64,000 nt of DNA. Origin: DUQU01 sp964481475 (GTDB taxonomy: Bacteria; Bacillota_I; Bacilli_A; Acholeplasmatales; UBA5453). Of this stretch, positions 7,905-17,024 are shown piece by piece. Each line of letters starts with the position of its first letter. Positions within the stretch are counted from its first letter, which is position 1. The stretch lies in assembly GCA_964481475.1 (NCBI GenBank), contig CAYZTG010000002.1, positions 25,763-89,762 on the forward strand, written 5' to 3'. The notes beneath the pieces were generated by a model that had not been told where the DNA came from, did not search any database, and worked only from the letters and a program-made list of their open reading frames with translations. The position numbers were made by a program, and so were the translations under genes.

Positions 7905-8978
7905 ATGATTAGTAAAGCATTTTTTGAAGCACTTGATGACTTGATTGAAGAAAAAAACATCACTAAAGAACAAATTTTAGATGGTTTTTCGAAAGGATTA
8001 CAAGCAGCATTTCGCAAAAGTATGGGACATAGTTCTTGTAGAGTAGAGATAAATCCCGAAAAGTATGAGATTTTATTATTCGAGCAAAGATTAGTAGTAT
8101 CAGATGACGGTTTTGATTTAGAAGCAGATCCAAAATACAAACAAATTAAATTAAGTGAAGCTAGAGATATTAAGAAAAGAATAAAAGTTGGAGATATTTT
8201 AGAAGAACCAATCAATCCAAAAGAGTTTTCTCAAGCTGCTGTCCATAATTTAAAAAACGTTTTAAATCAAAATATAAAACAAATTGAAAAAGAGCAATTA
8301 TATAATTATTTCAAAGAAAGAGAAAAAGAAATGATTAATGCTAAAATTATTGATGAAGATGATAACTTTTATCGTTTAGATATTTCAAGAGGAGTTACTA
8401 CTCTTTTACCTAAAAAAGAAGTTACAAATTTAGATGATTTTGTAGTTGGAGAAACAATTAAAATTTATGTTTCTTTAGTAGAAATGAAATCTAAAGGTCC
8501 TAAAGTAATTGTTACTAGATTAGATAGAGACTTAGTAAAAAGAATCTTTGAAGATTATATCCCAGAAGTAAAAGATGGAATAGTAGATATCGTCGGACTT
8601 GCAAGAGACCCAGGGGATAGAACTAAAATAGGTGTAAGATCTAATGATCCGAACGTTGATGCAATTGGCTCTTGTGTTGGCGCAAACGGAAATAGAATTA
8701 AAGACATTGTTAACGCCTTATCAGGTGAGAAAATTGATTTATTTTTATGGAGCGATAATGAAAAAGACTTAATTGCTAACTCACTACAACCAGCAGATGT
8801 ATTAGATGTAATTCAAATTAATCCAACATATAAAACTGCTTTAGCGATTGTTAGTGATGATAAGTTATCTTTAGCGATTGGTAAACAAGGACAAAACGTT
8901 AAATTAGCAGTTCAAGCAATAAACTGGAAAATAGACATAAAATCAACATCAATGGCACAGGCTGAAGGACTAATTTAA
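7905..8978 (+). CDS. nusA: Transcription termination/antitermination factor NusA
   Basis: A 357-residue NusA of the short Firmicutes form, without the C-terminal acidic repeats of Proteobacteria. Domains in order: the N-terminal RNA polymerase-binding domain (1-~125), S1 domain (~130-200), KH1 with VGANGNRIKDIVNAL, and KH2 with IGKQGQNVKLAVQAI. It binds RNA polymerase and nascent RNA and modulates pausing and termination. AGGAGG precedes the ATG. It follows rimP by ten bases. Confidence 0.96.
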   Translation: MISKAFFEALDDLIEEKNITKEQILDGFSKGLQAAFRKSMGHSSCRVEINPEKYEILLFEQRLVVSDDGFDLEADPKYKQIKLSEARDIKKRIKVGDILEEPINPKEFSQAAVHNLKNVLNQNIKQIEKEQLYNYFKEREKEMINAKIIDEDDNFYRLDISRGVTTLLPKKEVTNLDDFVVGETIKIYVSLVEMKSKGPKVIVTRLDRDLVKRIFEDYIPEVKDGIVDIVGLARDPGDRTKIGVRSNDPNVDAIGSCVGANGNRIKDIVNALSGEKIDLFLWSDNEKDLIANSLQPADVLDVIQINPTYKTALAIVSDDKLSLAIGKQGQNVKLAVQAINWKIDIKSTSMAQAEGLI

Positions 8979-8980
8979 CC

Positions 8981-9238
8981 ATGAAAATTAAAAAAACACC
9001 AATGCGCACATGCGTGGTAACGAGAGAAGTTAAACCTAAAAAAGAGTTAATGCGTATAGTTGTAAATAAAGAAGGGGAAGTGTTTGTCGATAAGACAGGA
9101 AAACAAAACGGTAGAGGTGCATATGTTACACTTGCTTTAGATGTAATAGAAAAAGCAAAACAAACTAAAGTATTAGATAAAAAATTAGAAACCCAAATAC
9201 CGGATGAAATATACGAAACACTAAAGAAATATGTATAA
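8981..9238 (+). CDS. rnpM: RNase P modulator RnpM (YlxR family)
   Basis: An 85-residue YlxR-family RNA-binding protein. The motifs PMRTCVVTREVKPKKELMR and GRGAYVTL are typical. In Bacillus it binds the RNase P RNA and modulates the enzyme; that role is taken from the family. It lies two bases after nusA and overlaps the next gene by eight bases, the standard position. Confidence 0.9.
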   Translation: MKIKKTPMRTCVVTREVKPKKELMRIVVNKEGEVFVDKTGKQNGRGAYVTLALDVIEKAKQTKVLDKKLETQIPDEIYETLKKYV

Positions 9239-9515
9239 TCCTTCTAACCTAGGACTTGCTTATCGAGCAGGAAAACTAGTTTATGGTGTTGAAATGTCTG
9301 TTAAAGCAATTCAAAATAAGTCTGCTAAACTTGTGATAATTGCCGAAGATGCAAGTGAAAATACAGTAAAAAAAATAACAGATAAAGCAAAGTATTATCA
9401 AATCGATTATATGATTAATTTTGATAGTAATACTTTATCTACATCGATAGGTAAAAGCAACATAAAAGTTGTTTGTCTAATTGATGAAGGGTTTAAAAAA
9501 ATGTTTACCCAATAA
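9231..9515 (+). CDS. ylxQ: L7Ae-family K-turn RNA-binding protein (YlxQ)
   Basis: A 94-residue L7Ae/L30e-like protein that binds kink-turn RNA and may associate with the ribosome. YNPSNLGLAYRAGKLVYG and the KLVIIAEDAS strand are typical of YlxQ. It overlaps the end of rnpM by eight bases and comes just before infB, the conserved order in Firmicutes. The exact cellular role is poorly known in the family. Confidence 0.88.
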   Translation: MYNPSNLGLAYRAGKLVYGVEMSVKAIQNKSAKLVIIAEDASENTVKKITDKAKYYQIDYMINFDSNTLSTSIGKSNIKVVCLIDEGFKKMFTQ

Positions 9516-9531
9516 TGAAGGAAGTGATAAT

Positions 9532-11379
9532 ATGGCAAATAAACATTATGATAAAAATACTGAATCTAGAAAAAGAAGCGAAGTAGAATTTAGAAAATCG
9601 AATGTGCCAAAAAAGAAACAAGAAACTGTCGTTGGCAAAGTATTAATCTATAAGAAAAATATGACTGTTTCTGATGTTGCAAAAGGACTAAATATTTCCA
9701 ATGCAGAAATAATGAAAAAATTGATGGGTTTGGGTGTTTTAACATCAATTAACCAAAATATTGATAGAGATACTATTGAACTTGTTGCACTTGATTTAGG
9801 TTTTCAGATTGAAGAAGAAGTTATTACCGATATGACTAGGTTTGATGAAATGGTTTTTGATGATAAAGAAGAAGATTTAATTTCAAGACCACCAATAGTA
9901 ACGGTAATGGGACACGTTGATCATGGGAAAACCACTTTATTAGATACAATAAGAAATACGAAAGTTACAAAAGGCGAAGCAGGAGGTATTACTCAACATA
10001 TTGGGGCTTACCAAGTTTTAGTTAATGAAAAGAAAGTTACGTTTATTGACACTCCTGGGCACGCTGCTTTTACAGAAATGAGAGCTAGAGGAGCGCAAGT
10101 AACAGATATAGTTATAATTGTTGTTGCTGCTGATGATGGACCAATGCCACAAACTTTTGAAGCGATAGATCACGCTAAAAGTGCCAAAGCACCTATCATT
10201 GTAGCTGTAAACAAAATGGATAAGCCTAGTGCTAATCCCGACTATATAAAAACAGAGTTATCAAAAGTAGGTCTAACTCCTGAAGAATGGGGTGGAGATA
10301 CTCCATATGTTAATATAAGCGCATTAAAAGCCCAAGGAATAGACGAATTATTAGATATTATTATTCTAATTTCTGAAATTGAAGACTATAAAGCTAACCC
10401 AAAGAGACTAGCTACTGGCATAGTTGTTGAAGCAAAACTTGATAAAGGTAGAGGAGCAGTTGCTACTTTAATTGTTCGAAATGGTACGCTTAGAGTTGGA
10501 GATAATGTTGTAATTGGAAATACCTTTGGTAAAATTAGAACAATGACAGATGGTACTAATACTAAGTATAAAGAGGCTTTGCCAAGCCAACCTATTGAAG
10601 TTACTGGAATAACTGAAGTTCCCCAAGCCGGTGATCATTTTGTTTCAATTGAAGATGAAAGACAAGCACGCCAAATATCTGAAGAAAGAACTTCTAGACA
10701 AAGAGAAGGGGATATCTTAAAACAAAGAAAAGCCTCTTTAAAGACACTCTTTAAACAACAAGAAGATTCCTTAAACGAACTTAATTTAATTATTAAAGGA
10801 GATACACAAGGAACTATTGAAGCTTTAAAAGGCTCATTAGAAAAAATAAGCATTGAAGGATTGCATGTGAATGTTGTTCGTTCCTCAGTCGGAGCGATTA
10901 CAGAATCAGATGTTAACTTAGCTATTGCTGCTGAAGCAATTATTATAGGTTTTAACGTAAGGCCGATTAGTATTGTTAGAGACATGGCAAAACAATCTAA
11001 AATTGAAATTAGATTATACAATGTTATTTATAAAGTAATTGAAGATATCGAAAACGCTCTAAAAGGGATGTTGGAACCTGAGATTGAAGAAGTTGTCATT
11101 GGACAAGCAGAAGTTAGAGAAGTTTATAAAATCTCAAGAATTGGAACTATTGCTGGTTGTTACATGACTGATGGCTATGGAACTAGAAGTGCAGGTGTTA
11201 GAGTTTTAAGAGATGGAATAGTTGTTTATGAAGGAAAATTAGCATCATTAAAGCGTTTTAAAGATGATGTTAGAGAAGTTAGACAAGGATATGAATGTGG
11301 GATTAGTATTGAAAACTTTAATGATATTAAAGAAGGAGATATTTTTGAACTATTTATTAATAGAGAGGTCGAAAGATGA
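9532..11379 (+). CDS. infB: Translation initiation factor IF-2
   Basis: IF-2 is the GTPase that places initiator tRNA on the ribosome. The protein is 615 residues from ATG 9532, with a short N-terminal region: the basic linker is only ~50 residues, followed by an IF2_N module (MTVSDVAKGLNISNAEIM). The GTPase motifs are G1 GHVDHGKTT, G3 DTPGHAAF, and G4 NKMD. Domains II to IV follow, with the C-terminal fMet-tRNA-binding domain near GYECGISIENFNDIKEGD. The start is set by AAGGAAGTGAT five bases upstream; a longer in-frame start at 9481 would lie inside ylxQ. Its stop overlaps rbfA as ATGA. Confidence 0.96.
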   Translation: MANKHYDKNTESRKRSEVEFRKSNVPKKKQETVVGKVLIYKKNMTVSDVAKGLNISNAEIMKKLMGLGVLTSINQNIDRDTIELVALDLGFQIEEEVITDMTRFDEMVFDDKEEDLISRPPIVTVMGHVDHGKTTLLDTIRNTKVTKGEAGGITQHIGAYQVLVNEKKVTFIDTPGHAAFTEMRARGAQVTDIVIIVVAADDGPMPQTFEAIDHAKSAKAPIIVAVNKMDKPSANPDYIKTELSKVGLTPEEWGGDTPYVNISALKAQGIDELLDIIILISEIEDYKANPKRLATGIVVEAKLDKGRGAVATLIVRNGTLRVGDNVVIGNTFGKIRTMTDGTNTKYKEALPSQPIEVTGITEVPQAGDHFVSIEDERQARQISEERTSRQREGDILKQRKASLKTLFKQQEDSLNELNLIIKGDTQGTIEALKGSLEKISIEGLHVNVVRSSVGAITESDVNLAIAAEAIIIGFNVRPISIVRDMAKQSKIEIRLYNVIYKVIEDIENALKGMLEPEIEEVVIGQAEVREVYKISRIGTIAGCYMTDGYGTRSAGVRVLRDGIVVYEGKLASLKRFKDDVREVRQGYECGISIENFNDIKEGDIFELFINREVER

Positions 11380-11729
11380 GTATTTCTGTAGAAAGGCTAC
11401 AATCGTTATTTCTTAGAGAATTAGCAACAATTGTTAATAAAGATCGAAAAATTGAAAATCAACCATATTTTAATTTAACAGAAGTAAAGCTATCAAGAGA
11501 TAAATCATTTGCCACAATATTTTATACAATATTATCTGATGAAGAAGAAAACATTAATAAAGCGAATGAAATTCTTGAAAAAATTAATAAAGAAGTACGA
11601 TTAGATTTAGCTAAGAAAGTTAATAATATTAGAAGAATGCCAGAGTTAATCTTTAAATATGATGAAGCATTGGCCTACGGTAATAAAATTGATAAGATTT
11701 TAAAAGAAATTAACAAAAAGACGGAATAA
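11376..11729 (+). CDS. rbfA: Ribosome-binding factor A
   Basis: A 117-residue RbfA, a single KH-type domain needed for late maturation of the 30S subunit. LTEVKLSRDKSFATIFYT and VNNIRRMPELIFKYDEALAYG match the family. It overlaps infB by four bases (ATGA) and ends the operon; its stop codon lies in the loop of the terminator. Confidence 0.93.
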   Translation: MSISVERLQSLFLRELATIVNKDRKIENQPYFNLTEVKLSRDKSFATIFYTILSDEEENINKANEILEKINKEVRLDLAKKVNNIRRMPELIFKYDEALAYGNKIDKILKEINKKTE

Positions 11730-11743
11730 TTACCGTCTTTTTT
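11715..11743 (+). terminator. Terminator of the rimP-rbfA operon
   Basis: A stem of AAAAGACGG with CCGTCTTTT around an eight-base loop, then T-rich sequence. The rbfA stop codon (11727-11729) lies in the loop. Confidence 0.9.
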
Positions 11744-11753
11744 ATAAACATTG

Positions 11754-11777
11754 TATAATTTAAGTAGTATAGGTGAT
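11754..11777 (+). promoter_or_regulatory. -10 box and GGTGAT ribosome site of priA
   Basis: TATAAT at 11754-11759 is followed by GGTGAT at 11772-11777 and ATG at 11782, so the leader would be about 15 bases. GGTGAT is complementary to AUCACC at the 3' end of 16S rRNA. No good -35 is seen. Confidence 0.5.
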
Positions 11778-11781
11778 AAAT

Positions 11782-14082
11782 ATGTATGTCAAAGTAATCC
11801 CTGATTTACCAGTAAAGCAAATTGATAAAGCTTACGATTATTTAGTACCAAAAATCTATGAAAATAAAATAGATATTGGTATGCGTGTTGTCATAAATTT
11901 TAATGGGCAACAAAGAATGGCTTACGTTATTGGTAAAGGTAAAAACTCAGAGTATGCCAACAAAGAGATAGCTTATTTGTTAGACGAAACACCAACTTTA
12001 ACAAGAAAGCAACTTAAGTTAATTGAAGATATTAAAGAAAGAGCTTTTTCTAGTTATGAAGAAGCTTTTAGAGCGGTTGTCCCCACTAATTTAATGGCAG
12101 TATATGAAAAAAGATTCGAAGTTATTGATGAAAATCTCCTATCAAAAGAACTGAAAAGTAAAATAAAAGAAAAATATTTATATTTAGAAGATATTATGGA
12201 GGAAGATTATCAAGAAATAAATAATCTGCTTGCTAAAAAGATAATAATAAAAAACACTTTGGTAAAAAGTAAAAGTAGTTTGAGGAGAGTAAAATTATTA
12301 AGTGTTATTGATGAAAATGTTGTGGGCATTGCTGAAAATAAACTAATAAATAGACTAAAAACGCCAGACTTATATCAAAATATAATCAAAGAAAAATATT
12401 CAAAAACTTTGATAAAAAAATTAATAAATGATAAAAAGATAAAAGAGCAATTTATAAGGAAAGATATCCAAGATAAGAATTATTTAAACATATTAACTAA
12501 TGAAATAATCTTGAATAATACACAATTAAATGTTGTTAATAATTTTGATTATTCTCAGTTTGAGAAACATTTATTAGTTGGTAATCCTGCCTCTGGTAAA
12601 ACGATTGTTTATTTAGAAATAATAAAAAAGCTAGTTAAAGAAAACAAACAAGCATTAATTATCGTTCCCGAAAGGTCATTAATTCCCTTAATAGCCGCAC
12701 GAGTAAAAGAAATATTTTCCTCTGGATATAGAATATATGACAATGAACTAACTCCTGCAGAAAAATTAATTGTGTATGATGAGGTTAGAAACAATGATGT
12801 TAATGTAATTCTTGGAACTAAAACAGCTTTGTTTTTGCCTTATAAAAACTTATCTTTTGTGGTGTTAGATGAAGCTCATGATAATGGCTTTATTCAAAAT
12901 CAAACACCATATTATGATGCTAAAGTAATTGGCGAATGGTTGGCAAAATCTTTTAAATGTCCTTTAATGTTTGTTACTGCAACGCCTACTATTGAAATGA
13001 TTTATGATTCGTCTATTGGAATATTGAAAAAACATTCTTTAGATGACTTAAGAACCTTTAAACCACAAGTTCAATTAATTAATATGAAACAAGAACTAAT
13101 TAAAGGTAATAATTCTATCTTATCTGAAACTTTAAGATTTCAGTTGAAAGAAACACTAAAGAAGAAAGAACAAGCAATTATTTTGGTAAATAAAAGGGGT
13201 TATGCACCTTTTGTAATGTGCAGGAGTTGTGGTTATGTTGAAAGTTGCCCTAATTGTGAAAAGTCACTTGTTTACCATAAAGTTGACAACAAACTTGTTT
13301 GTAATTCATGTAATTATAAAAAACCTTATAAAGAAAGTTGCAGTGTTTGTGGTGAAAACAAAGTTAGACCGGTTGGCTTTGGCCTTGAACAAGCTTATCA
13401 ATTATTAAAAGAAGAATTTAAAGAAGCGAGAATTATCCTTTTAGATAGTGTTTCTACTACTAAAAAAGGAATGGTTAATAAAATACTTAGTGACTTTAAT
13501 GAACAAAAAGGAGATATATTAATTGGAACGCAAATGGTTAGTAAGGGGCACCATTATGAAAATGTTAGTCTAGTTGCTGTCCTTTTGGCTGATCAAATGT
13601 TAAAAATGAATAGTTTCTTGGCTAATGAGAGAACTTATCAACTTTTAAACCAACATATTGGTAGGTTAAGGGGGACGAAAGCATGTCGAGCCGTTATTCA
13701 GACTTATAATGAAGATCATTTTGTTTTACGCTCAATTAAAACTAATGATGATAAGTTATTTTATGAGAGTGAAATTAAACTGAGAGAAAAACTTAAATAT
13801 CCACCTTTTTATAATGTTGCTAAAGTTAGTTTAAGAGGAAATAATGAAAGGAATATTTATAATAAGTTGAACTTTTTGAAAATGAACTTGCAAAAGCAAA
13901 ATACTCAACTCATGATAATTGGGCCTAGTGAAGATTATATAAAAGTTAAAAATAATCTTTATAACTTTGATTTAATTATAAAAGCTCCTAAAAGATATGA
14001 TATAATGGCTTTACTTACTTATATAAGTAAAAAATATAAAACAGATAATTATAAGATAAATATTTATGATGATAGTTTATAG
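11782..14082 (+). CDS. priA: Primosomal replication restart helicase PriA
   Basis: PriA, a 766-residue 3'-5' helicase that reloads the replisome at stalled forks. The N-terminal DNA-binding domain (YVKVIPDLPVKQIDKAYDY) is followed by Walker A GNPASGKT, the LDEAHD motif (motif II), and a zinc-binding insert with eight cysteines (CRSCGYVESCPNCEKS, CNSCNY, CSVCGE). The helicase C-terminal motifs include IGTQMVSKGHHYENVSLV and the QHIGRLRGT arginine-finger motif. ATG 11782 is chosen because GGTGAT lies four bases before it and the PriA N-terminus begins there; GTG 11773 is inside that site. It is followed nine bases later by fmt, as in Bacillus. Confidence 0.95.
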   Translation: MYVKVIPDLPVKQIDKAYDYLVPKIYENKIDIGMRVVINFNGQQRMAYVIGKGKNSEYANKEIAYLLDETPTLTRKQLKLIEDIKERAFSSYEEAFRAVVPTNLMAVYEKRFEVIDENLLSKELKSKIKEKYLYLEDIMEEDYQEINNLLAKKIIIKNTLVKSKSSLRRVKLLSVIDENVVGIAENKLINRLKTPDLYQNIIKEKYSKTLIKKLINDKKIKEQFIRKDIQDKNYLNILTNEIILNNTQLNVVNNFDYSQFEKHLLVGNPASGKTIVYLEIIKKLVKENKQALIIVPERSLIPLIAARVKEIFSSGYRIYDNELTPAEKLIVYDEVRNNDVNVILGTKTALFLPYKNLSFVVLDEAHDNGFIQNQTPYYDAKVIGEWLAKSFKCPLMFVTATPTIEMIYDSSIGILKKHSLDDLRTFKPQVQLINMKQELIKGNNSILSETLRFQLKETLKKKEQAIILVNKRGYAPFVMCRSCGYVESCPNCEKSLVYHKVDNKLVCNSCNYKKPYKESCSVCGENKVRPVGFGLEQAYQLLKEEFKEARIILLDSVSTTKKGMVNKILSDFNEQKGDILIGTQMVSKGHHYENVSLVAVLLADQMLKMNSFLANERTYQLLNQHIGRLRGTKACRAVIQTYNEDHFVLRSIKTNDDKLFYESEIKLREKLKYPPFYNVAKVSLRGNNERNIYNKLNFLKMNLQKQNTQLMIIGPSEDYIKVKNNLYNFDLIIKAPKRYDIMALLTYISKKYKTDNYKINIYDDSL

Positions 14083-14090
14083 GTGATAAA

Positions 14091-15020
14091 ATGAAAATAG
14101 TTTTTATGGGGACACCTGAATTTAGTGTACCAATCTTAGAAAAACTTAATAAAAATTATAAAGTTGCATTGGTTGTTACTCAGCCTGATAAAAAAGTAGG
14201 CCGAAAGCAAATTATTCAAATGAGTCCTGTAAAAGAATTTGCTTTGAATAATAATTTAGAAGTTTTTCAACCAAATTGTTTAAAAAACGATTTTCAAAAA
14301 GTATTAGATGTTAAACCTGACCTTATTATTACTGCTAGTTATGGGCAAATGTTGCCTAAAGAGTTATTTAGTTTACCTTTATTAATTAATGTCCATGGTT
14401 CACTACTTCCTAAGAGAAGAGGTGGAGCGCCTATTCAAAGATCAATCATGGAAGGTGATAAAGAGACTGGAGTAACAATAATGCATATGTCTTTAAAAAT
14501 GGATTCAGGAGACATTATTGCAAAAAGAAAAGTTCCCATTCTAATAACTGATACAACGTCTATTTTAATGAAGAAGATTTCCTACTTGGGTGCTGATTTA
14601 TTAATGGAAGTTTTACCGGAAGTAATTAAAGGAACGGCAGAAAGAGTAATTCAAGATGAAAGTTTAGTAACATTTTCTTATAATTTAACTAAAGAAGATG
14701 AGATTTTAAACTTTGATTTAGAAAGTGATTTAATTTTAAATCAATTAAATGGTTTACTCGATGAACCAGGAGGGTCAATTTTTATTGATAAGACACGAAT
14801 AAAAGTTTATCAACTTAAGAAAAGTGATATAATATCACTTAGTCCCTCTAGCACTATTGTTTCCGTTAATAAGGAGATATTAATTAAAACAAAAGATGGT
14901 GTTTTAGAAATTGTGGAGTTACAAGAAGCGGGCAAGAAAAGGATGTTAAGTAAGGATTACTTAAATGGACAAAAGAAATTCATTAAGGGAGGGAAAATTA
15001 ATGAAACTTATTTATTCTAG
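14091..15020 (+). CDS. fmt: Methionyl-tRNA formyltransferase
   Basis: Fmt formylates the initiator Met-tRNA, the substrate that IF-2 uses. It has 309 residues, the usual length. The N-terminal MKIVFMGTPEFSVPILE, the catalytic region around NVHGSLLPKRRGGAPIQRS (Asn/His/Ser) and a C-terminal OB-like domain are present. GGTGAT lies three bases before the ATG. The 3' end overlaps pgpA by 20 bases. No peptide deformylase gene lies beside it in this window. Confidence 0.95.
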   Translation: MKIVFMGTPEFSVPILEKLNKNYKVALVVTQPDKKVGRKQIIQMSPVKEFALNNNLEVFQPNCLKNDFQKVLDVKPDLIITASYGQMLPKELFSLPLLINVHGSLLPKRRGGAPIQRSIMEGDKETGVTIMHMSLKMDSGDIIAKRKVPILITDTTSILMKKISYLGADLLMEVLPEVIKGTAERVIQDESLVTFSYNLTKEDEILNFDLESDLILNQLNGLLDEPGGSIFIDKTRIKVYQLKKSDIISLSPSSTIVSVNKEILIKTKDGVLEIVELQEAGKKRMLSKDYLNGQKKFIKGGKINETYLF

Positions 15021-15549
15021 AGATGAAATGGTTAAATTATCGATTGAGGCGCTTGAATCAAGAGGTGTTAAAGTTGATGATATCGCGAAGATTGCCTTTA
15101 ATCAACAGGCAAAGTATACCCCAAATATTCAATTTGAGATTTGTCGTGAATCTGTTATAAAAGTTTTATCGTTAAGAGATATATTTCATCATGTTTTATT
15201 AGCAATTGAATTAGATAAAATGGCGGAAAAGAAAATGTTTGAAGGTCCTATTCAAAACATAATTGAACAAGATTTAGGTCTTTTTGGAGTAGATGAAGTA
15301 TTAGGTCTAGATGTTGCTCGTTTGTATGGGGTAATTGGAATGACAAACTTCGGTGATATTGATGTTAATAAGCCAGGAATCGTTAAAAAACTTAATGATG
15401 ATGGCCGAAAAGAAGGTATTGTCCATACATTTTTAGATGATATTGTTGGCGCTATTGCAGCAGCAGCATCAACTAGAGTTGCTCAAGTTATGAATGAAGA
15501 GTTAGCACAAGAACTTCCTCACGAAAAGTTCACGTTGTTTGATGAGTAA
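15001..15549 (+). CDS. pgpA: Phosphatidylglycerophosphatase A family protein (YutG-like)
   Basis: A 182-residue PgpA-family protein that by homology would dephosphorylate phosphatidylglycerophosphate in phospholipid synthesis. ILALDK-type helices are replaced by the soluble YutG type seen in Firmicutes: IQNIIEQDLGLFGVDEVLGL, YGVIGMTNFGDIDVNKPGI, and the very conserved DDIVGAIAAAASTRVAQ. The ATG at 15001 follows AAGGGAGGG; an ATG 36 bases upstream lies inside fmt and has no good site. It is followed three bases later by the membrane protein at 15553. The membrane helices of enterobacterial PgpA are absent, so the substrate is inferred from the family only. Confidence 0.8.
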   Translation: MKLIYSRDEMVKLSIEALESRGVKVDDIAKIAFNQQAKYTPNIQFEICRESVIKVLSLRDIFHHVLLAIELDKMAEKKMFEGPIQNIIEQDLGLFGVDEVLGLDVARLYGVIGMTNFGDIDVNKPGIVKKLNDDGRKEGIVHTFLDDIVGAIAAAASTRVAQVMNEELAQELPHEKFTLFDE

Positions 15550-15552
15550 TAT

Positions 15553-16842
15553 ATGGGATTAGGTAAAGGGAAAATTAAGCAATTTTTCAAAAGAATATTC
15601 GATCGTTATTTTGGTTTTGAAAAAGATATCGATATTACAAGCGAAGTAAAGGTTTTGCATCGCAGAAACGAAGTTTTGAAAAATATTACTTTTTTATCAA
15701 ATATTTTATATACGATAATTTTATTTGTTTTAGCATCAATCACAAAAAAACCTAGCGATTACCTTTTTACGGCGCTCTTTTTTCCATTTACTTTTTTTAT
15801 AAATATAGTTATTAGTCAATTAATTACTAAAGATCGACATAATTATACAATTCAAACTGTTGCGATGTATATTATGGCTCTTTATATCTTTTTAATTAGT
15901 ATTCTTTTTTATGCAAGGTTTTATAATTCAATCTTTGAGATAGCTGCTTATGTCCTTATTTATTATTCAGTAGTTGTGATTAGCTTGTATCAATCAAAGA
16001 AACTGACGTTATGGAGTTTTGGCGGAATGGCAATAGCAATCACAATTATTCATTTTACAATTACTTATCAAATGGTTGGTGAATTTCAAGGAATGAAGTT
16101 TTGGGAGTTTTTGAGTGCTTTTACCAAACATCAAGCATTTGGCGACTATTTACTAAGAATATTTATTTTTATAGCTTTTAACATCGTTATTTATAGTATC
16201 GTTTCCATTGGAGAATTTTTACTTGATGAAAGAAGAAGAGAAGCTTTAAGAAGAAGCGAAGTTCAAGAAGACTACTTAAGCACTGTTACAGACTTATTTC
16301 AAATCATTTTAACAATGAAAGCCGATTTTCTTGATAATCAAAATAGTTATTTAGTCTTTCAAATGAGCAAAAAACTAGCTGAAGTAAGCGGATTTGATCG
16401 TGAGAGTAGAGCTGAATTAAACAACTTTGTTGAGATACATCTAAAAATAAATGAGATTGAGGAAGTAGCGACAAAAGAATTAGTGAGTGGTTTAACATCA
16501 AGAGAATTAAAGGGTAAAACTGATTTAGCTAATCAAATCGCAAAAAGAATTAGAATTACAAGAATGAGTGATAACATTTTAAGAACGATTATTCAAGGAA
16601 CTCTTGATGAGAGTTTTGTTAAAGATATTTCTGAAAATCAAAATGATTTTATTAGTCAAATTATTTTAATTAGTGAACTCTATATAGGGCTTCGCTCAAC
16701 AAAAAGCTATAAACGCCCTTTTCCTCACTTAACAACAATTGATTTATTTAAAAATGAATTTAAGGTGTTTCTAGATAAGAGACTATTAGAAAGATTAATT
16801 ACTTTTCAAGATGATTTTAAGGATTTATATTTAAATAATTAA
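15553..16842 (+). CDS. Six-helix membrane protein with a degenerate HD-GYP-like domain
   Basis: A 429-residue protein with no clear named family. Residues 1-44 are polar. Six likely transmembrane helices follow, at about 45-63, 70-91, 101-121, 126-146, 152-172 and 200-222, then a cytoplasmic part from ~225. That part has the layout of an HD-GYP phosphodiesterase with its catalytic residues gone. Where HS-x-x-V-A is expected there is SYLVFQMSKKLAEVSGFD (~266-283), where LLHDIGKI is expected there is VEIHLKINEI (~293-302), and the late VADVYDALTSDRPYRKA segment matches ISELYIGLRSTKSYKRPF (~373-390). The match is by eye. It forms a tight unit with pgpA and precedes the metK riboswitch. It may be a cyclic dinucleotide sensor or scaffold rather than an enzyme. 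Confidence 0.55.
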   Translation: MGLGKGKIKQFFKRIFDRYFGFEKDIDITSEVKVLHRRNEVLKNITFLSNILYTIILFVLASITKKPSDYLFTALFFPFTFFINIVISQLITKDRHNYTIQTVAMYIMALYIFLISILFYARFYNSIFEIAAYVLIYYSVVVISLYQSKKLTLWSFGGMAIAITIIHFTITYQMVGEFQGMKFWEFLSAFTKHQAFGDYLLRIFIFIAFNIVIYSIVSIGEFLLDERRREALRRSEVQEDYLSTVTDLFQIILTMKADFLDNQNSYLVFQMSKKLAEVSGFDRESRAELNNFVEIHLKINEIEEVATKELVSGLTSRELKGKTDLANQIAKRIRITRMSDNILRTIIQGTLDESFVKDISENQNDFISQIILISELYIGLRSTKSYKRPFPHLTTIDLFKNEFKVFLDKRLLERLITFQDDFKDLYLNN

Positions 16843-16871
16843 TTGTTAATCATCATAAAGTATGATAAAAT
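16843..16871 (+). promoter_or_regulatory. Promoter of metK and its riboswitch
   Basis: TTGTTA at 16843-16848 and TAAAAT at 16866-16871 are exactly 17 bases apart, so transcription should start about 16878, immediately before the SAM aptamer. Confidence 0.65.
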
Positions 16872-16875
16872 AAAA

Positions 16876-16976
16876 ATAATCATTAAGAGCTACTAAGGTT
16901 AGTCACCATTGAAGTAGCAGCAACCTACATTAAGTAAGGTGCTTTTGACCAGGGGGAAACCTAACAATGAATCGTT
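16876..16976 (+). promoter_or_regulatory. SAM-I (S-box) riboswitch aptamer
   Basis: This leader carries the S-box landmarks in order: a P1 5' arm TCATT followed by AAGAG (~16880-16889), a perfect P2 stem GCTACT/AGTAGC (16889-16894 with 16913-16918), the core GCAACC (~16919-16924), the AAGGTGCTTTTGACC segment of P3/J3-4, and a P1 3' arm AATGA (~16966-16970). GTCA in the P2 loop (16902-16905) can pair with TGAC (16946-16949), the known pseudoknot. It is followed by a terminator and metK, so high S-adenosylmethionine should stop transcription. Confidence 0.88.
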
Positions 16977-17003
16977 ATTCTCCTCTAATGGAGAATTTTT
17001 TTT
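16977..17003 (+). terminator. Expression-platform terminator of the metK riboswitch
   Basis: ATTCTCC and GGAGAAT form a 7-bp stem with a six-base loop, followed by eight T. The GTTATT just before the stem could take part in the alternative antiterminator. Confidence 0.88.
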
Positions 17004-17024
17004 ATGAAAAGGAGATATATATAG

